Part shown: positions 44,200-53,647 of the stretch, piece after piece
Layout: every line of letters starts with the position of its first letter
Position numbering within the stretch: the first letter of the stretch is position 1
DNA from: an uncultured Mycoplasmatota bacterium
GTDB taxonomy: Bacteria > Bacillota_I > Bacilli_A > RF39 > UBA660
NCBI GenBank assembly: GCA_900545005.1
Contig: UQXO01000005.1
Coordinates: forward strand, 23,229 to 87,228
Length of the DNA stretch: 64,000 nucleotides
Direction: 5' to 3'
Made by a program: the position numbers and the translations under genes
Notes under the pieces: generated by a model
Database searches by the model: none
What the model saw: the letters and a program-made list of their open reading frames with translations, nothing else
Told to the model about the DNA's origin: nothing

Positions 44200-45048
44200 A
44201 TGAAGAAATGGATTAACTTTTTGATAGGGATATTTATAGTAGCTTTTAGTTTTAATTTATTTTGTGTTCCTAATAATTTGGCTTCTTCAGGGATAGGGGG
44301 ATTATCTATTGTAGTAGGTAATTTTATAGATATTGATAAGTCTTTATTCGTTGGAGTTGTAAATATCTTTTTGATTATTATTTCTTATGTTTTTTTAGGG
44401 AAAAGTAATACTTATAAGACAATTGTAGGTTCTTTAGTATATCCAGTTTTTTTGAAGATTACTTCCTCTATAACGGGTTATATTGATTTAAGTGGGGTTG
44501 ATTTACTGATTAAAGCTGTTATGGGAGGAATAATAACGGGGTATGGGTTAGGACTGGTCTTTAAGTCGAGGTATACCACAGGTGGTACGGATATTATAGA
44601 GGCTATATTAGTAAAGTATTTAAGATTACCTATGGATAAGGCAATTATTATTGTGGATGGGGTAGTAGTTATTTTATCGGGGATAGTTTTTGGAATAGAA
44701 CATCTAATTTATGCTTTAATTTTCTTACTGTTTCAAAGTATTTATTCTAATCAATTTATGTTGGGACTTAAAGAAGATAAAATCTTATATATTAATTCCC
44801 TTAAGAGTAAAGAGATTACCGAGTTTTTAAAAGAGACTTATAATTATGGGATAACTATTTTAAAGAGTAAGGGAGGCTTTAGTAAAGATAAAAGACAGGT
44901 CTTAGTGGTTGCTATTAGATATAGTTTTTATTTAGAGATTAAGAGGGCTATTATGATGATTGATCCTAAGGCTTTTATTACGGTATGTAATTCTTATGAG
45001 GCTATATATATTAATAAAGATGAGAGAAAAAGACTTAAGAAATCTTAA
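44200..45048 (+). CDS. YitT family membrane protein
   Basis: 282 residues. Five or six membrane helices (1-200) with the family motifs NNLASSGIGGLSIVVG near residue 25 and YTTGGTDIIEAI, followed by a cytosolic DUF2179 domain (about 205-275; ITILKSKGGFSKDKRQVLVVAI and IDPKAFITVCNSYEAI). Transport substrate unknown. A terminator overlaps the stop. Confidence 0.9.
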   Translation: MKKWINFLIGIFIVAFSFNLFCVPNNLASSGIGGLSIVVGNFIDIDKSLFVGVVNIFLIIISYVFLGKSNTYKTIVGSLVYPVFLKITSSITGYIDLSGVDLLIKAVMGGIITGYGLGLVFKSRYTTGGTDIIEAILVKYLRLPMDKAIIIVDGVVVILSGIVFGIEHLIYALIFLLFQSIYSNQFMLGLKEDKILYINSLKSKEITEFLKETYNYGITILKSKGGFSKDKRQVLVVAIRYSFYLEIKRAIMMIDPKAFITVCNSYEAIYINKDERKRLKKS

Positions 45049-45064
45049 AATTAAGTCTTTTTCT
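45027..45064 (+). terminator. Rho-independent terminator
   Basis: A perfect 12-bp stem, AAAAAGACTTAA with TTAAGTCTTTTT, spanning the YitT stop codon. Confidence 0.8.
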
Positions 45065-45243
45065 TTGACTAAAAGAAGCCTTGGTTTACTATTAGTATTT
45101 ATTAAATATTTAATAAAAATTTTTTTAAAAAGTTCATTTTAGGGCTGGACAAATGATTATAATGGTGTTAACATCTAGCTACTGGTTGGAGTGATGGTTT
45201 TGGGTGGAAAAGTATTTTCTAAAGATTATTATAATTAATAAAT

Positions 45244-45376
45244 AGGTCTAAAGAAGAAGTATTACTGGAGAATTAATAAGATAGATGAGTATGATTTAGA
45301 AAGAGTAGTAAATTCCTTGGGAATAGATATTTTGAAGAAGGATAAAGAAGAGGAAAGAGTCTTAAAGAAAGGGTAA
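45244..45376 (+). pseudogene. Remnant of a tandem copy of the metallopeptidase gene
   Basis: This stretch repeats the 3' end of the gene at 45382-46737 (its 46593-46737 part), with GATTTAGAAAGAGTAGTAAA and the following bases identical, a deletion of about 11 bp that breaks the frame, and a few changes. It begins abruptly after a short open frame (45194-45238). An earlier tandem duplicate has been deleted except for its end. The remainder of the 45065-45381 gap shows a TATAAT-like element near 45157 and nothing else. Confidence 0.75.
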
Positions 45377-45381
45377 GATTT

Positions 45382-46737
45382 ATGGATGAGATTGAAGTTT
45401 TTACAAGAGGATTAAGTTCGGAAGAAATAAATAATCGGGTTAAAGTGTTTGATTTATGTGGTGGTTTAATTAATAAATATGTTCAGATGACTAGTGATTA
45501 CTTAGTTGATATGGTTAATTTAGAGGATTATTTAACTAAAGTAATTAAGACTATTCTTAAAGATGAGAAGTTTATGAAGGGAATAGATAGTCAAGAGTTT
45601 TTAGCGGGTAACTATCTTTTAATAGAGACTTCTAAAGATAATGAAAGAATTAATGATGCTTATATTCTTAGTGCTTTTTCTTATTATCAGAGTGATGCTA
45701 AAAGAATAGTAGAGTTTTTAGTTAACTATGATGAAGTAAGAAAATTAGAGATTAAAAATTGGCTAAAAGATGCAAGTTATCTAAAGATATATAATTATCT
45801 ACTTAGTAATTTAACTTTAAAGTTAGAATCTTATGATAAGAATGCTTTAAGTTATTTAGATAGTCTTTTAGAGTTAATGAGTTTAAAGAAAAATAGTTAT
45901 GTTTTTGATGAGGGTTTCCCTGAAAGAAAGTTATCTTTAGAAGAGTCAGATAATTTAGTAGAAGGTTTCTTTTCCTATTTAGGAGCTCCTAAAGAATGGA
46001 TGGATAATTATCTTTATTTAAAGAAAAATAATTTAATTCAAGACAAAAAGTCATTTAGAGAAGGTAATGGTAATTGTTATTTAGATAAAGATGGTCTTTG
46101 GAAGATAGAGTTAGAAAGAACGGGAACTACTAAAGATTTTATTGTTTTTATTCATGAATTTACTCATTTTATTAGTGTAAGTGGGAATAGGGATTCTTTC
46201 TTCTTAAGTGAGTTACCTTCTATGTATATGGAAAGTTTAGCAGCTTCTTACTTGGAAAGTCTTGGATATGGAGATGATCTAAGAGAAAAAATTTTAGGAG
46301 AAAGAAATAATTATTGTTTAAAAAAATACTTAATAAATAGATCTTTATACCAAGATTTAGTAACTTTTAGAAAAGTTGGTTACATTAGAGAAGAACGTTT
46401 TGAAGATAAGGTTTCAGGAAAGGTGAAATTTGTAAGAAATAGAAGGTTATTTAATAATAATGATGTTTCTTTAGAAAGAACAAGTAAAGTTCTTTGGAAA
46501 GAAAATATTTCAAAGATATTAGATACTGGGGTTAATTCAGTTCATGGAATAGCCTATTTACTAGGACTTATAATAACTGAAGAATTGGTAAGAAGACCTA
46601 AGGAGGAAGTATTACCAGAGATGTTTAATTTAATTAATAAGATGGATGAGTATGATTTAGAAAGAGTAGTAAATTCCTTGGGAATAGATATTTTAAAGAA
46701 GGATGAGGAAGAAGAAAGAGTCTTAAAGAAAAAGTGA
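45382..46737 (+). CDS. Zinc metallopeptidase-like protein
   Basis: 451 residues without signal peptide. Active site HEFTH (His258-His262) and, 26 residues after the first His, YMESLAASYLESLG (Glu284) as third ligand candidate; the arrangement resembles the exported paralogues at 35937-39190. The Lys/Glu-rich C-terminus is duplicated upstream (45244-45376). It leads a run of four closely spaced genes (to 49702). Substrate unknown. Confidence 0.7.
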   Translation: MDEIEVFTRGLSSEEINNRVKVFDLCGGLINKYVQMTSDYLVDMVNLEDYLTKVIKTILKDEKFMKGIDSQEFLAGNYLLIETSKDNERINDAYILSAFSYYQSDAKRIVEFLVNYDEVRKLEIKNWLKDASYLKIYNYLLSNLTLKLESYDKNALSYLDSLLELMSLKKNSYVFDEGFPERKLSLEESDNLVEGFFSYLGAPKEWMDNYLYLKKNNLIQDKKSFREGNGNCYLDKDGLWKIELERTGTTKDFIVFIHEFTHFISVSGNRDSFFLSELPSMYMESLAASYLESLGYGDDLREKILGERNNYCLKKYLINRSLYQDLVTFRKVGYIREERFEDKVSGKVKFVRNRRLFNNNDVSLERTSKVLWKENISKILDTGVNSVHGIAYLLGLIITEELVRRPKEEVLPEMFNLINKMDEYDLERVVNSLGIDILKKDEEEERVLKKK

Positions 46738-46789
46738 TTGCGAGAATAATGATTTTGTGATAGTATAACTGGCAAGAGAGAAGGGTTTT

Positions 46790-47038
46790 ATGACTATTGG
46801 GGATAATTTTGAGTTTAATAATACTTCTTACCTTTTATTAGGAGTTGTTGAATATCGAGAAATACCTTACTATTTAGGAGTAGATAATCTAAAGAAAGAA
46901 GAGTATAAGATATTTAAAAGTAATAATAATACTTTGATAGAAGAAGAAAATAGACATATAGTTAAGCGACTTTTACCGGAATTTAGTAAAGAGTTAAATA
47001 GGGTACTTAATTTTGTGGGGGATGATTTAGATGAGTAA
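46790..47038 (+). CDS. Small hypothetical protein, 82 residues
   Basis: Not recognised. Acidic soluble protein; the N-terminal MTIGDNFEFNNTSYLLLGVVEYREIPYYLG pattern (a short beta-hairpin with a Tyr/Gly turn) is also seen in the small protein encoded at 49445-49702. The two bracket the 805-residue gene. Its stop overlaps the next start by 8 bp, so it is co-translated with that gene. Confidence 0.65.
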   Translation: MTIGDNFEFNNTSYLLLGVVEYREIPYYLGVDNLKKEEYKIFKSNNNTLIEEENRHIVKRLLPEFSKELNRVLNFVGDDLDE

Positions 47039-49448
47039 TTTAGTTGAGATTAATGAGAAAGATTTTAATTATTTAAAAGAGTTAGATTTAGATATTCTAA
47101 AGAAATATAGTCTTTATTTTGATTATGATTTAATTATGAATAATATTTCTTTAACACCATTTGAGATTGCTTCCGAAAATGATTATAAGGGTTTAGTTCT
47201 AACTTGGTTTAATGATTTGTTGTTTAATGAATTAGAATATTTTTATGATACGGATATTACGGGGGAGTTAACTAAGAATAAGGATCCTTATGCGAAGGTT
47301 TGTCCTCTAAATGATAGAGAAAGTATGGAATATAAGGCTTATGTTAACTATAAGAGAGTTTTAGCGTTCTCTATTAAGGCTATTCTTGATGATAAGAAAG
47401 AGCTTATAAATGATAGTTATATTGCGGGAATTGATACTCCGTGTGATAATGAAGAAGTTATAGAGTTTAGAAATAACTTAAATAAGATGACTGATGGGGC
47501 TTTTTTAGAAAAGTGGGATTATGCTAATTTAATTGATTTAGATGACTCTCTTAAGATTTATAAAAAGGTTCTTAAAGATAAGAAGAAACCAGAGATTAAA
47601 GATAAGACTACTTTAGGTGATATTATGGATATTATCATTGATTATAGTAATAAAGTAGAGCTTGATGATTATGGGAAGGCTATCATTGATTATTTGGCTA
47701 GTGTTATTGATGTTGATGATTTATGGGATGGTATTAAGAGAAGTAATGTTTATGGGGAAATTAATACGGTTACTATAATTTTTGCGGCTCAAGGGTTAGT
47801 GGATAGTAGAAAGAATGTTAATTATGCTAAGCATTATGAGAAAGTTTTAACGAAGAAGAAGGATCCTACTAAAGAATTAGATGAAAAAGAATTAACTAGT
47901 TATAAAGGAACGGATATTTATGATGCAGTTAAGGGCTTAGATAATCAGTTAACGGGTAATTTAGAGACTATTAATAATTTAGATAATTTCTGTCGTAATA
48001 TTATTTTTAATAACAATAGGTATAGTAATCTAAAGAAAAATGAGGGGTTATCCGAAGAAGTAGTAAAAGAGAATAATAATAAGTATTTTAATAGAGAAGA
48101 TTTTGGGAAAAAGATAACTTTTAAGTTAGTTAATGGAGATAAAGAGAGAGCATTTACTAATAAAGTTACTAAAGAAGAGATGGAATCTGATACTAAGAAG
48201 GTTAAAGAAGCTCAAGAAGCTTTGGATAATCTTGATAAAGAGTTAGAGGAAAGAAAAGAGTTAGCAGATACTCTTGATAAGTTACTTCATGAGCAAGATT
48301 TAAGCGAGGAAGAATTAAACCTTTTAGATAAGTATGGAATTAATGGAGACTTAACAACAAATGAATTGGAGACTAAGATTTCTTTAGTAGCAGCTAGATT
48401 AAATGAATTAGAGAATACTAAAGAAGAGCGAAAAGAAAAACAAAGTGCATTAGCTAAAGTAAGTGATATTTTAAATCTAAATAATATTAAAGATAAAGCT
48501 ATTAAAAAATCAAAAGATTTAGTAAATTTTGTTAAAAATAAAGTTGGTTCTGTAGATATTAGTAAAAAGCAAGTGCTAGTAAATGGGGCTTTAAGTATCC
48601 TTTCGAGCGGGGTTGGGGCTAATTTAGCGTTGGTTTTAGGACCAGCTGGGATTGTTTTAGTTAATGCCGTTGTGGCACCAATTGCTACTCAAGCATTTGC
48701 CTATGCTAATACGCTTGAAGAGTCAGAGCTTAAAGGAAAAACTGTAGAAATTGAGAGTATTAATAAATCTAGTAACAAACTTGTGAAGAAAGTAAATAGT
48801 TTCTTAAGAAAATCTCATTTAAAGAAATTAAAAGATCTAGCCGATTTTAATATTTTTGCTAAATTAGCTAGTTCAAAAAATGATAAGGTTAGTAAAATAT
48901 TTAGTAATAAAGAAGTAGTTAAAAGAATTGGTCTTTCTCTAACGGCAGGGTTAATTGGAATGGATTTAATGGCATTTTCGCGAGCTTTGAATAACTTGGC
49001 TGTCAAGGCCAATAATAAGCCTAATCCTGGTAAAAATCCTGGTAGTGCTTCTAATGGTGCAATTGATAGTAATACGGTTAATAAAGTTAATTATGCTGAT
49101 CCTAAACCGGCACCAGATGTTAAATTAGGGCAGACTATCGGGACCGAAAATAAAATCACTGTTGGGTATAAGACTTCTTATGATGCTAAATTAGGAATAA
49201 ATCCGGTGAAATTAAATCAAAACATTATGTATGATGGCAATTCAATTATTAAAGAAGCTTACTATTATCAAAATGGGGTTATGAAAAAATTAGCAGTTAA
49301 TGCTAATAACTTAACAGAGACCATTAAAACTTTAGGCATCAAGCCTGAAGATGTAGTTGTTAATTTAGCGAAAAATAGTGGTGAAGGAAGAGCTTGGGTT
49401 ACTGGAGAAGTAGCAGCAAAATCTTTAGGGTTGACATTGGTACCATGA
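47031..49448 (+). CDS. Large protein with coiled coil and hydrophobic core segments
   Basis: 805 residues, family not recognised. Residues 1-370 are acidic and helical; 375-470 is a strong Glu/Lys coiled coil; about 515-560 (GALSILSSGVGANLALVLGPAGIVLVNAVVAPIATQAFA) and about 640-665 are hydrophobic and could span or insert into a membrane. A Gly/Pro/Asn-rich hinge (about 670-700) precedes a compact C-terminal domain of ~105 residues. This plan (helical front, membrane-active middle, hinge, small tail domain followed by a tiny overlapping gene) resembles exported effector proteins, but no toxin motif is seen. Overlaps both neighbouring genes. Confidence 0.6.
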   Translation: MSNLVEINEKDFNYLKELDLDILKKYSLYFDYDLIMNNISLTPFEIASENDYKGLVLTWFNDLLFNELEYFYDTDITGELTKNKDPYAKVCPLNDRESMEYKAYVNYKRVLAFSIKAILDDKKELINDSYIAGIDTPCDNEEVIEFRNNLNKMTDGAFLEKWDYANLIDLDDSLKIYKKVLKDKKKPEIKDKTTLGDIMDIIIDYSNKVELDDYGKAIIDYLASVIDVDDLWDGIKRSNVYGEINTVTIIFAAQGLVDSRKNVNYAKHYEKVLTKKKDPTKELDEKELTSYKGTDIYDAVKGLDNQLTGNLETINNLDNFCRNIIFNNNRYSNLKKNEGLSEEVVKENNNKYFNREDFGKKITFKLVNGDKERAFTNKVTKEEMESDTKKVKEAQEALDNLDKELEERKELADTLDKLLHEQDLSEEELNLLDKYGINGDLTTNELETKISLVAARLNELENTKEERKEKQSALAKVSDILNLNNIKDKAIKKSKDLVNFVKNKVGSVDISKKQVLVNGALSILSSGVGANLALVLGPAGIVLVNAVVAPIATQAFAYANTLEESELKGKTVEIESINKSSNKLVKKVNSFLRKSHLKKLKDLADFNIFAKLASSKNDKVSKIFSNKEVVKRIGLSLTAGLIGMDLMAFSRALNNLAVKANNKPNPGKNPGSASNGAIDSNTVNKVNYADPKPAPDVKLGQTIGTENKITVGYKTSYDAKLGINPVKLNQNIMYDGNSIIKEAYYYQNGVMKKLAVNANNLTETIKTLGIKPEDVVVNLAKNSGEGRAWVTGEVAAKSLGLTLVP

Positions 49449-49702
49449 ATGAACGTATAATAAATTTAAAAGATGGAACTTCTTTATATATAGCAGATAC
49501 CCTAGAATATATGGGAAAAAGATATGTTTATGGACTACAATATGACAAATTAACAAAGAATGTTACAGGAAAATATTATATTTTAGAAGTTGTTATTCTT
49601 AATGATAAGTTGAACTTAAAGAATATAGAAGATAAAGAATTAAAAGATAAAATATATGTAATGTTTACTAGTAGACAGTTGGAAAATATTTTAGATAATT
49701 AA
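49445..49702 (+). CDS. Small hypothetical protein, 85 residues
   Basis: Begins MNERIINLKDGTSLYIADTL with the ATG inside the upstream stop (ATGA overlap), so it is translationally coupled to the 805-residue protein. Its front half resembles the small protein at 46790. Could be an immunity or assembly partner; this is guesswork from position. Terminator at 49701-49730. Confidence 0.6.
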   Translation: MNERIINLKDGTSLYIADTLEYMGKRYVYGLQYDKLTKNVTGKYYILEVVILNDKLNLKNIEDKELKDKIYVMFTSRQLENILDN

Positions 49703-49730
49703 GAGTTTTGTGGAAATACAAAGCTCTTTT
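49701..49730 (+). terminator. Rho-independent terminator
   Basis: AAGAGTTTTGT pairs with ACAAAGCTCTT (one G-U) followed by T4; immediately after the stop of the operon's last gene. Confidence 0.7.
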
Positions 49731-49754
49731 AAGTATAATAGAGAAGAGGTTGTT

Positions 49755-50648
49755 ATGGAAGAACTAATTCAAGTACAAAGATATAGTGAAAATGAGTGTT
49801 ATATTAGTGGTCTTTATGAAGGAAATACTAAAGCAACTTACTTAGTTATTATGGTTCATGATGGGGGTAATAATAAAGATGAGAATGGGGCTTTTCCGAT
49901 AGTAGAGGATTCTAATTTTAAGAAAATTCAAGGGAAGATAGAGTTTCAAGAAAAGGAATATGGAAATTATGAGATTCTAAGTAATACTTTAACTCTTAAA
50001 GATGAGTTTGGGGTATTTAGATATGATTTAAGAAATTATGGGGATAGTAAGTTAGATAATACGGTTGATAAGAGAGATATGTTATATGAAAGATATGCTA
50101 AAGACTTAAGAGATATTATTAAATATTTAAGAAATAAGTATCCTTTTAAGAAGGTGTCTTTTGTAGGAACGGGAGTAGGAGGATTAATCATTGAGTATTA
50201 TTTAACTAAATATTTAGAGCTTCCTAAAGAAATGGTGGGAAAAGCAGTATTTATATGTCCAAATAGTCCTAAGATTATTTATAATCTAGATAGTAAGTAT
50301 TCTTTTAGTTATCAAAAGTATGATTATATTTTAAAGACTAATAAACAGTTTACGAAGATTAAGGGTATTTATGAAGGTCTAAAGACTATTTATGAAGCGG
50401 AGAATAATTATAATCTAGATATAGAGTATGCTTCTAAGATGATACCATCTTTATTTATCTTATCTTTACAAGATAAGATGTATCCTTGGGAAGTATTAAC
50501 TAGTGAGATAGAGAATATTAAAAGAATAAATAAAGATGTAGAATTAGAAGTAATAAATACTTTAGAAGGGGCTTTTCATGGGATATATGATTATCAGAGT
50601 AGTAATTATATGTTAATGAAAGTTTATGAATACTTAAAGGAGGAATAA
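49755..50648 (+). CDS. Alpha/beta-hydrolase-fold protein lacking the nucleophile
   Basis: About 297 residues. The fold is recognisable: oxyanion-side VIMVHDGG, the elbow FVGTGVGGLI, an acidic SLQDKMYPWE and a late AFHGIYDY with the expected Asp and His. At the elbow the GxSxG serine is replaced by Gly (GGA at 50172-50174; Gly140). It is therefore probably not a classical serine hydrolase. The ATG at 49755 follows GAAGAGG. The next gene starts 1 bp after the stop. Confidence 0.75.
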   Translation: MEELIQVQRYSENECYISGLYEGNTKATYLVIMVHDGGNNKDENGAFPIVEDSNFKKIQGKIEFQEKEYGNYEILSNTLTLKDEFGVFRYDLRNYGDSKLDNTVDKRDMLYERYAKDLRDIIKYLRNKYPFKKVSFVGTGVGGLIIEYYLTKYLELPKEMVGKAVFICPNSPKIIYNLDSKYSFSYQKYDYILKTNKQFTKIKGIYEGLKTIYEAENNYNLDIEYASKMIPSLFILSLQDKMYPWEVLTSEIENIKRINKDVELEVINTLEGAFHGIYDYQSSNYMLMKVYEYLKEE

Positions 50649-50649
50649 A

Positions 50650-52053
50650 ATGAATGAGATTAAGTGTCCTAATTGTGGAACAGTAATAAAAATAGATGAG
50701 AGTATTTATGCGAAGATTGTTAAACAAGTGAGAGATAAGGAGTTTAATGAAGATTTAAAGAAACGTTTAGAAGAGGAACATCTAAGAGAAGAGCAAGCTT
50801 TAGAGTTACAGAAGACTTCTTTAGAACAGAAATATCAAGAAAAAGAATATCAATTAAAAGAAGAACATCAAAGAGTTATAGAAGACTTAAGAAAGAAAAT
50901 AACTAGTAAAGAACAAGAGACTAAGGATGTTTTAAGTAAAAAAGAACAAGAAGTAGTAGAACTAAAGACGAAGTTAGAAAGTCAAAGTGAGTTAGTTAAA
51001 AATAAGATTAGTAAAGAATATCAAGATGAAGTATATCAAAAAGAAAAGAGAATTACTGAGTTAGAGAATGACATTAAACTTCAGGAGAGTAAGTATAAGT
51101 TAGAATTACAAGATAATTTAAATAAGAAAGAGCAAGAGATAGCAAGTTTACAGAGTACAATAAAGAGTTCTAAAGATAGTTATTTATTAAAAGAAAGTAG
51201 TTTAAAAGAGGCTTATGAAGAAAAGTTAAAACTAAAAGATGAGCAGATTGCTTATTATAAGGATTTTAAGGCTAAACAGTCAACTAAGATGATTGGCGAG
51301 TCTTTGGAAGTGCATTGTAATAATGAATTTAATAAACTAAGACCATTGTTTCCTAAGAGTTATTTTGAGAAAGATAATGATTGTAAGAATGGGTCTAAAG
51401 GAGATTTTATCTTTAGAGATTATGATGATGAAGGAACAGAGATTACATCGATTATGTTTGAGATGAAGAATGAAGCTGATAAGACGGCTAGTAAACATAA
51501 GAATGAGGATTTCTTTAAAGAGTTAGATAAAGATCGTAAAGAAAAGAATTGTGAATATGCTGTATTGGTATCAATGCTGGAGATAGATAATGATTATTAT
51601 AATGAGGGTATTGTTGATGTATCTTATAAATATCCCAAGATGTATGTTATTAGACCTCAGTTTTTTATTCCAATTATAACTCTTATTAGAGGGATGGGAC
51701 TTAATACTTTAGAGTATAAAAAAGAGATAGAACTCTTACAGAAAGAGAATATTGATATATCTCATTTTGAAGAAAATATGAATAGTTTTAAAGAATCTTT
51801 TGGAAGAAATTATCGTTTAGCTAGTGATAAGTTTAAGAAAGCTATTGAAGAAATTGATAAGACTATTGAACATTTACAAAAGACTAAAGAGAATTTATTA
51901 TCTAGTGATAAGAATTTAAGGATTGCTAATGATAAGGCTGAAGGTTTAAGTATAAAAAAATTAACTAGTAATAGTAAGACGGTTCGAGAGATGTTTGAAA
52001 ATCTCGAAGAAAAGAAACAACTAGAGATGAAGGATAGTATTAAGAAAGAGTGA
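50650..52053 (+). CDS. DUF2130 coiled-coil protein
   Basis: 467 residues. The N-terminal zinc-ribbon half CPNCG (Cys6, Cys9) is followed by a long coiled coil (about 25-215), then the conserved DUF2130 core (about 215-350: MIGESLEVHCNNEFNKL, KNGSKGDFIFRDYD, IMFEMKNEADKT, VSMLEID). The Asp...Glu-x-Lys pattern resembles restriction-type nuclease folds, so DNA binding or cleavage is possible. A second coiled region ends the protein. It is followed by a repeat-type terminator at 52063. Confidence 0.8.
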   Translation: MNEIKCPNCGTVIKIDESIYAKIVKQVRDKEFNEDLKKRLEEEHLREEQALELQKTSLEQKYQEKEYQLKEEHQRVIEDLRKKITSKEQETKDVLSKKEQEVVELKTKLESQSELVKNKISKEYQDEVYQKEKRITELENDIKLQESKYKLELQDNLNKKEQEIASLQSTIKSSKDSYLLKESSLKEAYEEKLKLKDEQIAYYKDFKAKQSTKMIGESLEVHCNNEFNKLRPLFPKSYFEKDNDCKNGSKGDFIFRDYDDEGTEITSIMFEMKNEADKTASKHKNEDFFKELDKDRKEKNCEYAVLVSMLEIDNDYYNEGIVDVSYKYPKMYVIRPQFFIPIITLIRGMGLNTLEYKKEIELLQKENIDISHFEENMNSFKESFGRNYRLASDKFKKAIEEIDKTIEHLQKTKENLLSSDKNLRIANDKAEGLSIKKLTSNSKTVREMFENLEEKKQLEMKDSIKKE

Positions 52054-52062
52054 AATTAGAGA

Positions 52063-52119
52063 GTTAACGACCAATTTTGATACTTATATAGCTAAAAGTG
52101 GTCGTTAACTTGCTTTTTT
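52063..52119 (+). repeat. Direct-repeat hairpin, copy 1
   Basis: 47-bp dyad (GTTAACGACCA...TGGTCGTTAAC, 16-bp stem with one mismatch) followed by TTGCT6. It is repeated at 53401 with two differences over ~59 bp. Acts as terminator for the DUF2130 gene; with copy 2 it brackets the ATPase gene. Confidence 0.85.
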
Positions 52120-52154
52120 GATATATTTAGTGTAAACTATGGTTAGGTGATATT

Positions 52155-53390
52155 ATGGAAAAACTATATAAAAGAGAAAACTATCTTAGTAAAATTAGAG
52201 GATTTTATGATGATACTATTATAAAGGTTGTTAGTGGAATTAGAAGATGTGGTAAGTCTTATTTATTAAAGACAATTATTGAAGAGTTAAAAGAAAAAGG
52301 AGTTAAGGATAAAGATATTATCTATATCGAATTAGATAAAAAAGAATATAAAGATATTGAAACTCCAGACAAATTAGAAAAAGTAATTGATAGTTTTGTT
52401 ACCGATAAGGACTTTAAATATTTATTTATTGATGAAGTTCAAAACGTTGTAGGGTTTGAAAAATTAATAAATGCTTATCGAGAAGAAGGAAATTATTCAA
52501 TCTTTTTAACTGGCTCAAATTCTTATTTATTATCAGGACAATTAATTACAAAGATGACAGGAAGATATATTGAAATAGAAATGATGCCTTTAAATTTCTA
52601 TGAATATATTGATATGAAGAAATACTTGGGTAAAGAAGTAAATAGTAATATTTATATTGAATTTGAAGAGTACATAAGAAATGGCGGTTTTCCTGGGGCT
52701 TTAAAATATGATAAATACGAAGATAAGGTATTATATACAGAAAATGTAATAAACCAAATATTTGAAAAAGACATAAAAGCTCATAAGAAAGTTAGGGATA
52801 AAAACTTGTTTGAAGTTATTCAGAAGTTTGTTATTAATAATTTTGGCTGTATTATTTCCGTTGGCAGTATTTATGACTACTTATTTAAAAAAGAAAAAGT
52901 TAACGTTGATAGAAGAACAATAAAAAATTATATTGAATTATTAGAAAAAGCTAAAATTATATATCCTTGTGATTTGTTTGATATAAAATCAAAGAAAGTT
53001 TTAGATGGGGAAAAGAAATATTATTTAGCTGATTTAAGCATTTATTTTGCTATGAATACAGATAATAGAATTAGTTATGGTCCTGTTCTTGAAAATGTTT
53101 TATTTTCGTATTTAAGAAGTAAAAATTATAGTTTAAGTGTTGGGAGAATTGGTAAATTAGAATGTGATTTTATAGCGAGAAAAAATGTTTCAGAATATTA
53201 TTATATTCAGGTAGCCAAGAATATTGATGAAAAGAAAACAGAAGAAAGAGAGTATCGCCCATTTTTTGAAATTAAAGAAATGTATCCAAGATATTTATTT
53301 ACTTTAGATTTTATTTTTCAAAAGAATGTAGATGGAATTCATAATGTTAACATTGTTGATTTTATTTATAATAACGAAGAATTAAAGTGA
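52155..53390 (+). CDS. AAA ATPase with DUF4143 domain, copy 2
   Basis: 411 residues, with Walker A GIRRCGKS near 28-35, Walker B YLFIDEVQN, the TGSN sensor and the C-terminal DUF4143 domain (CDFIARKNVSEYYYIQVA). Paralogous to the minus-strand gene at 40498 but more distant than a recent duplicate. It is bracketed by two near-identical direct repeats (52063 and 53401), so it looks like an inserted cassette. AGGTGATATT precedes the ATG. Confidence 0.8.
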   Translation: MEKLYKRENYLSKIRGFYDDTIIKVVSGIRRCGKSYLLKTIIEELKEKGVKDKDIIYIELDKKEYKDIETPDKLEKVIDSFVTDKDFKYLFIDEVQNVVGFEKLINAYREEGNYSIFLTGSNSYLLSGQLITKMTGRYIEIEMMPLNFYEYIDMKKYLGKEVNSNIYIEFEEYIRNGGFPGALKYDKYEDKVLYTENVINQIFEKDIKAHKKVRDKNLFEVIQKFVINNFGCIISVGSIYDYLFKKEKVNVDRRTIKNYIELLEKAKIIYPCDLFDIKSKKVLDGEKKYYLADLSIYFAMNTDNRISYGPVLENVLFSYLRSKNYSLSVGRIGKLECDFIARKNVSEYYYIQVAKNIDEKKTEEREYRPFFEIKEMYPRYLFTLDFIFQKNVDGIHNVNIVDFIYNNEELK

Positions 53391-53400
53391 TTTTATAGGA

Positions 53401-53457
53401 GTTAACGACCAATTTTGATACTTATATAGTTAAAAGTGGTCGTTAACTTACTTTTTT
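53401..53457 (+). repeat. Direct-repeat hairpin, copy 2
   Basis: Same dyad as at 52063, 1338 bp away and in the same orientation; it lies 11 bp after the ATPase stop and carries the same T-run, so it also works as its terminator. Confidence 0.85.
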
Positions 53458-53488
53458 AGAAAATTAAAAGAAACTAATATGAAATTTA

Positions 53489-53524
53489 AAATACTACAAT
53501 GAATCTTTTATTGTAGTATTTTTG
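53489..53524 (+). terminator. Additional hairpin terminator upstream of uvrB
   Basis: AAATACTACAAT pairs perfectly with ATTGTAGTATTT (12 bp) followed by T-rich sequence. Confidence 0.65.
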
Positions 53525-53647
53525 GTAAAATGACAAAGAAAAAGTTAAAGTATGTTTTTAGAAGAAAATGGAAAACTAAAGAAGAAAAATGTTTACAAAT
53601 GATGATAAAATAAGTATGATAAAAGAAATTTGAAAAGAGGGAATGCT

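Noticed and set aside
48815..49012. Minus-strand frame within the 805-residue gene
   Set aside because: Antisense shadow of the hydrophobic coding region.
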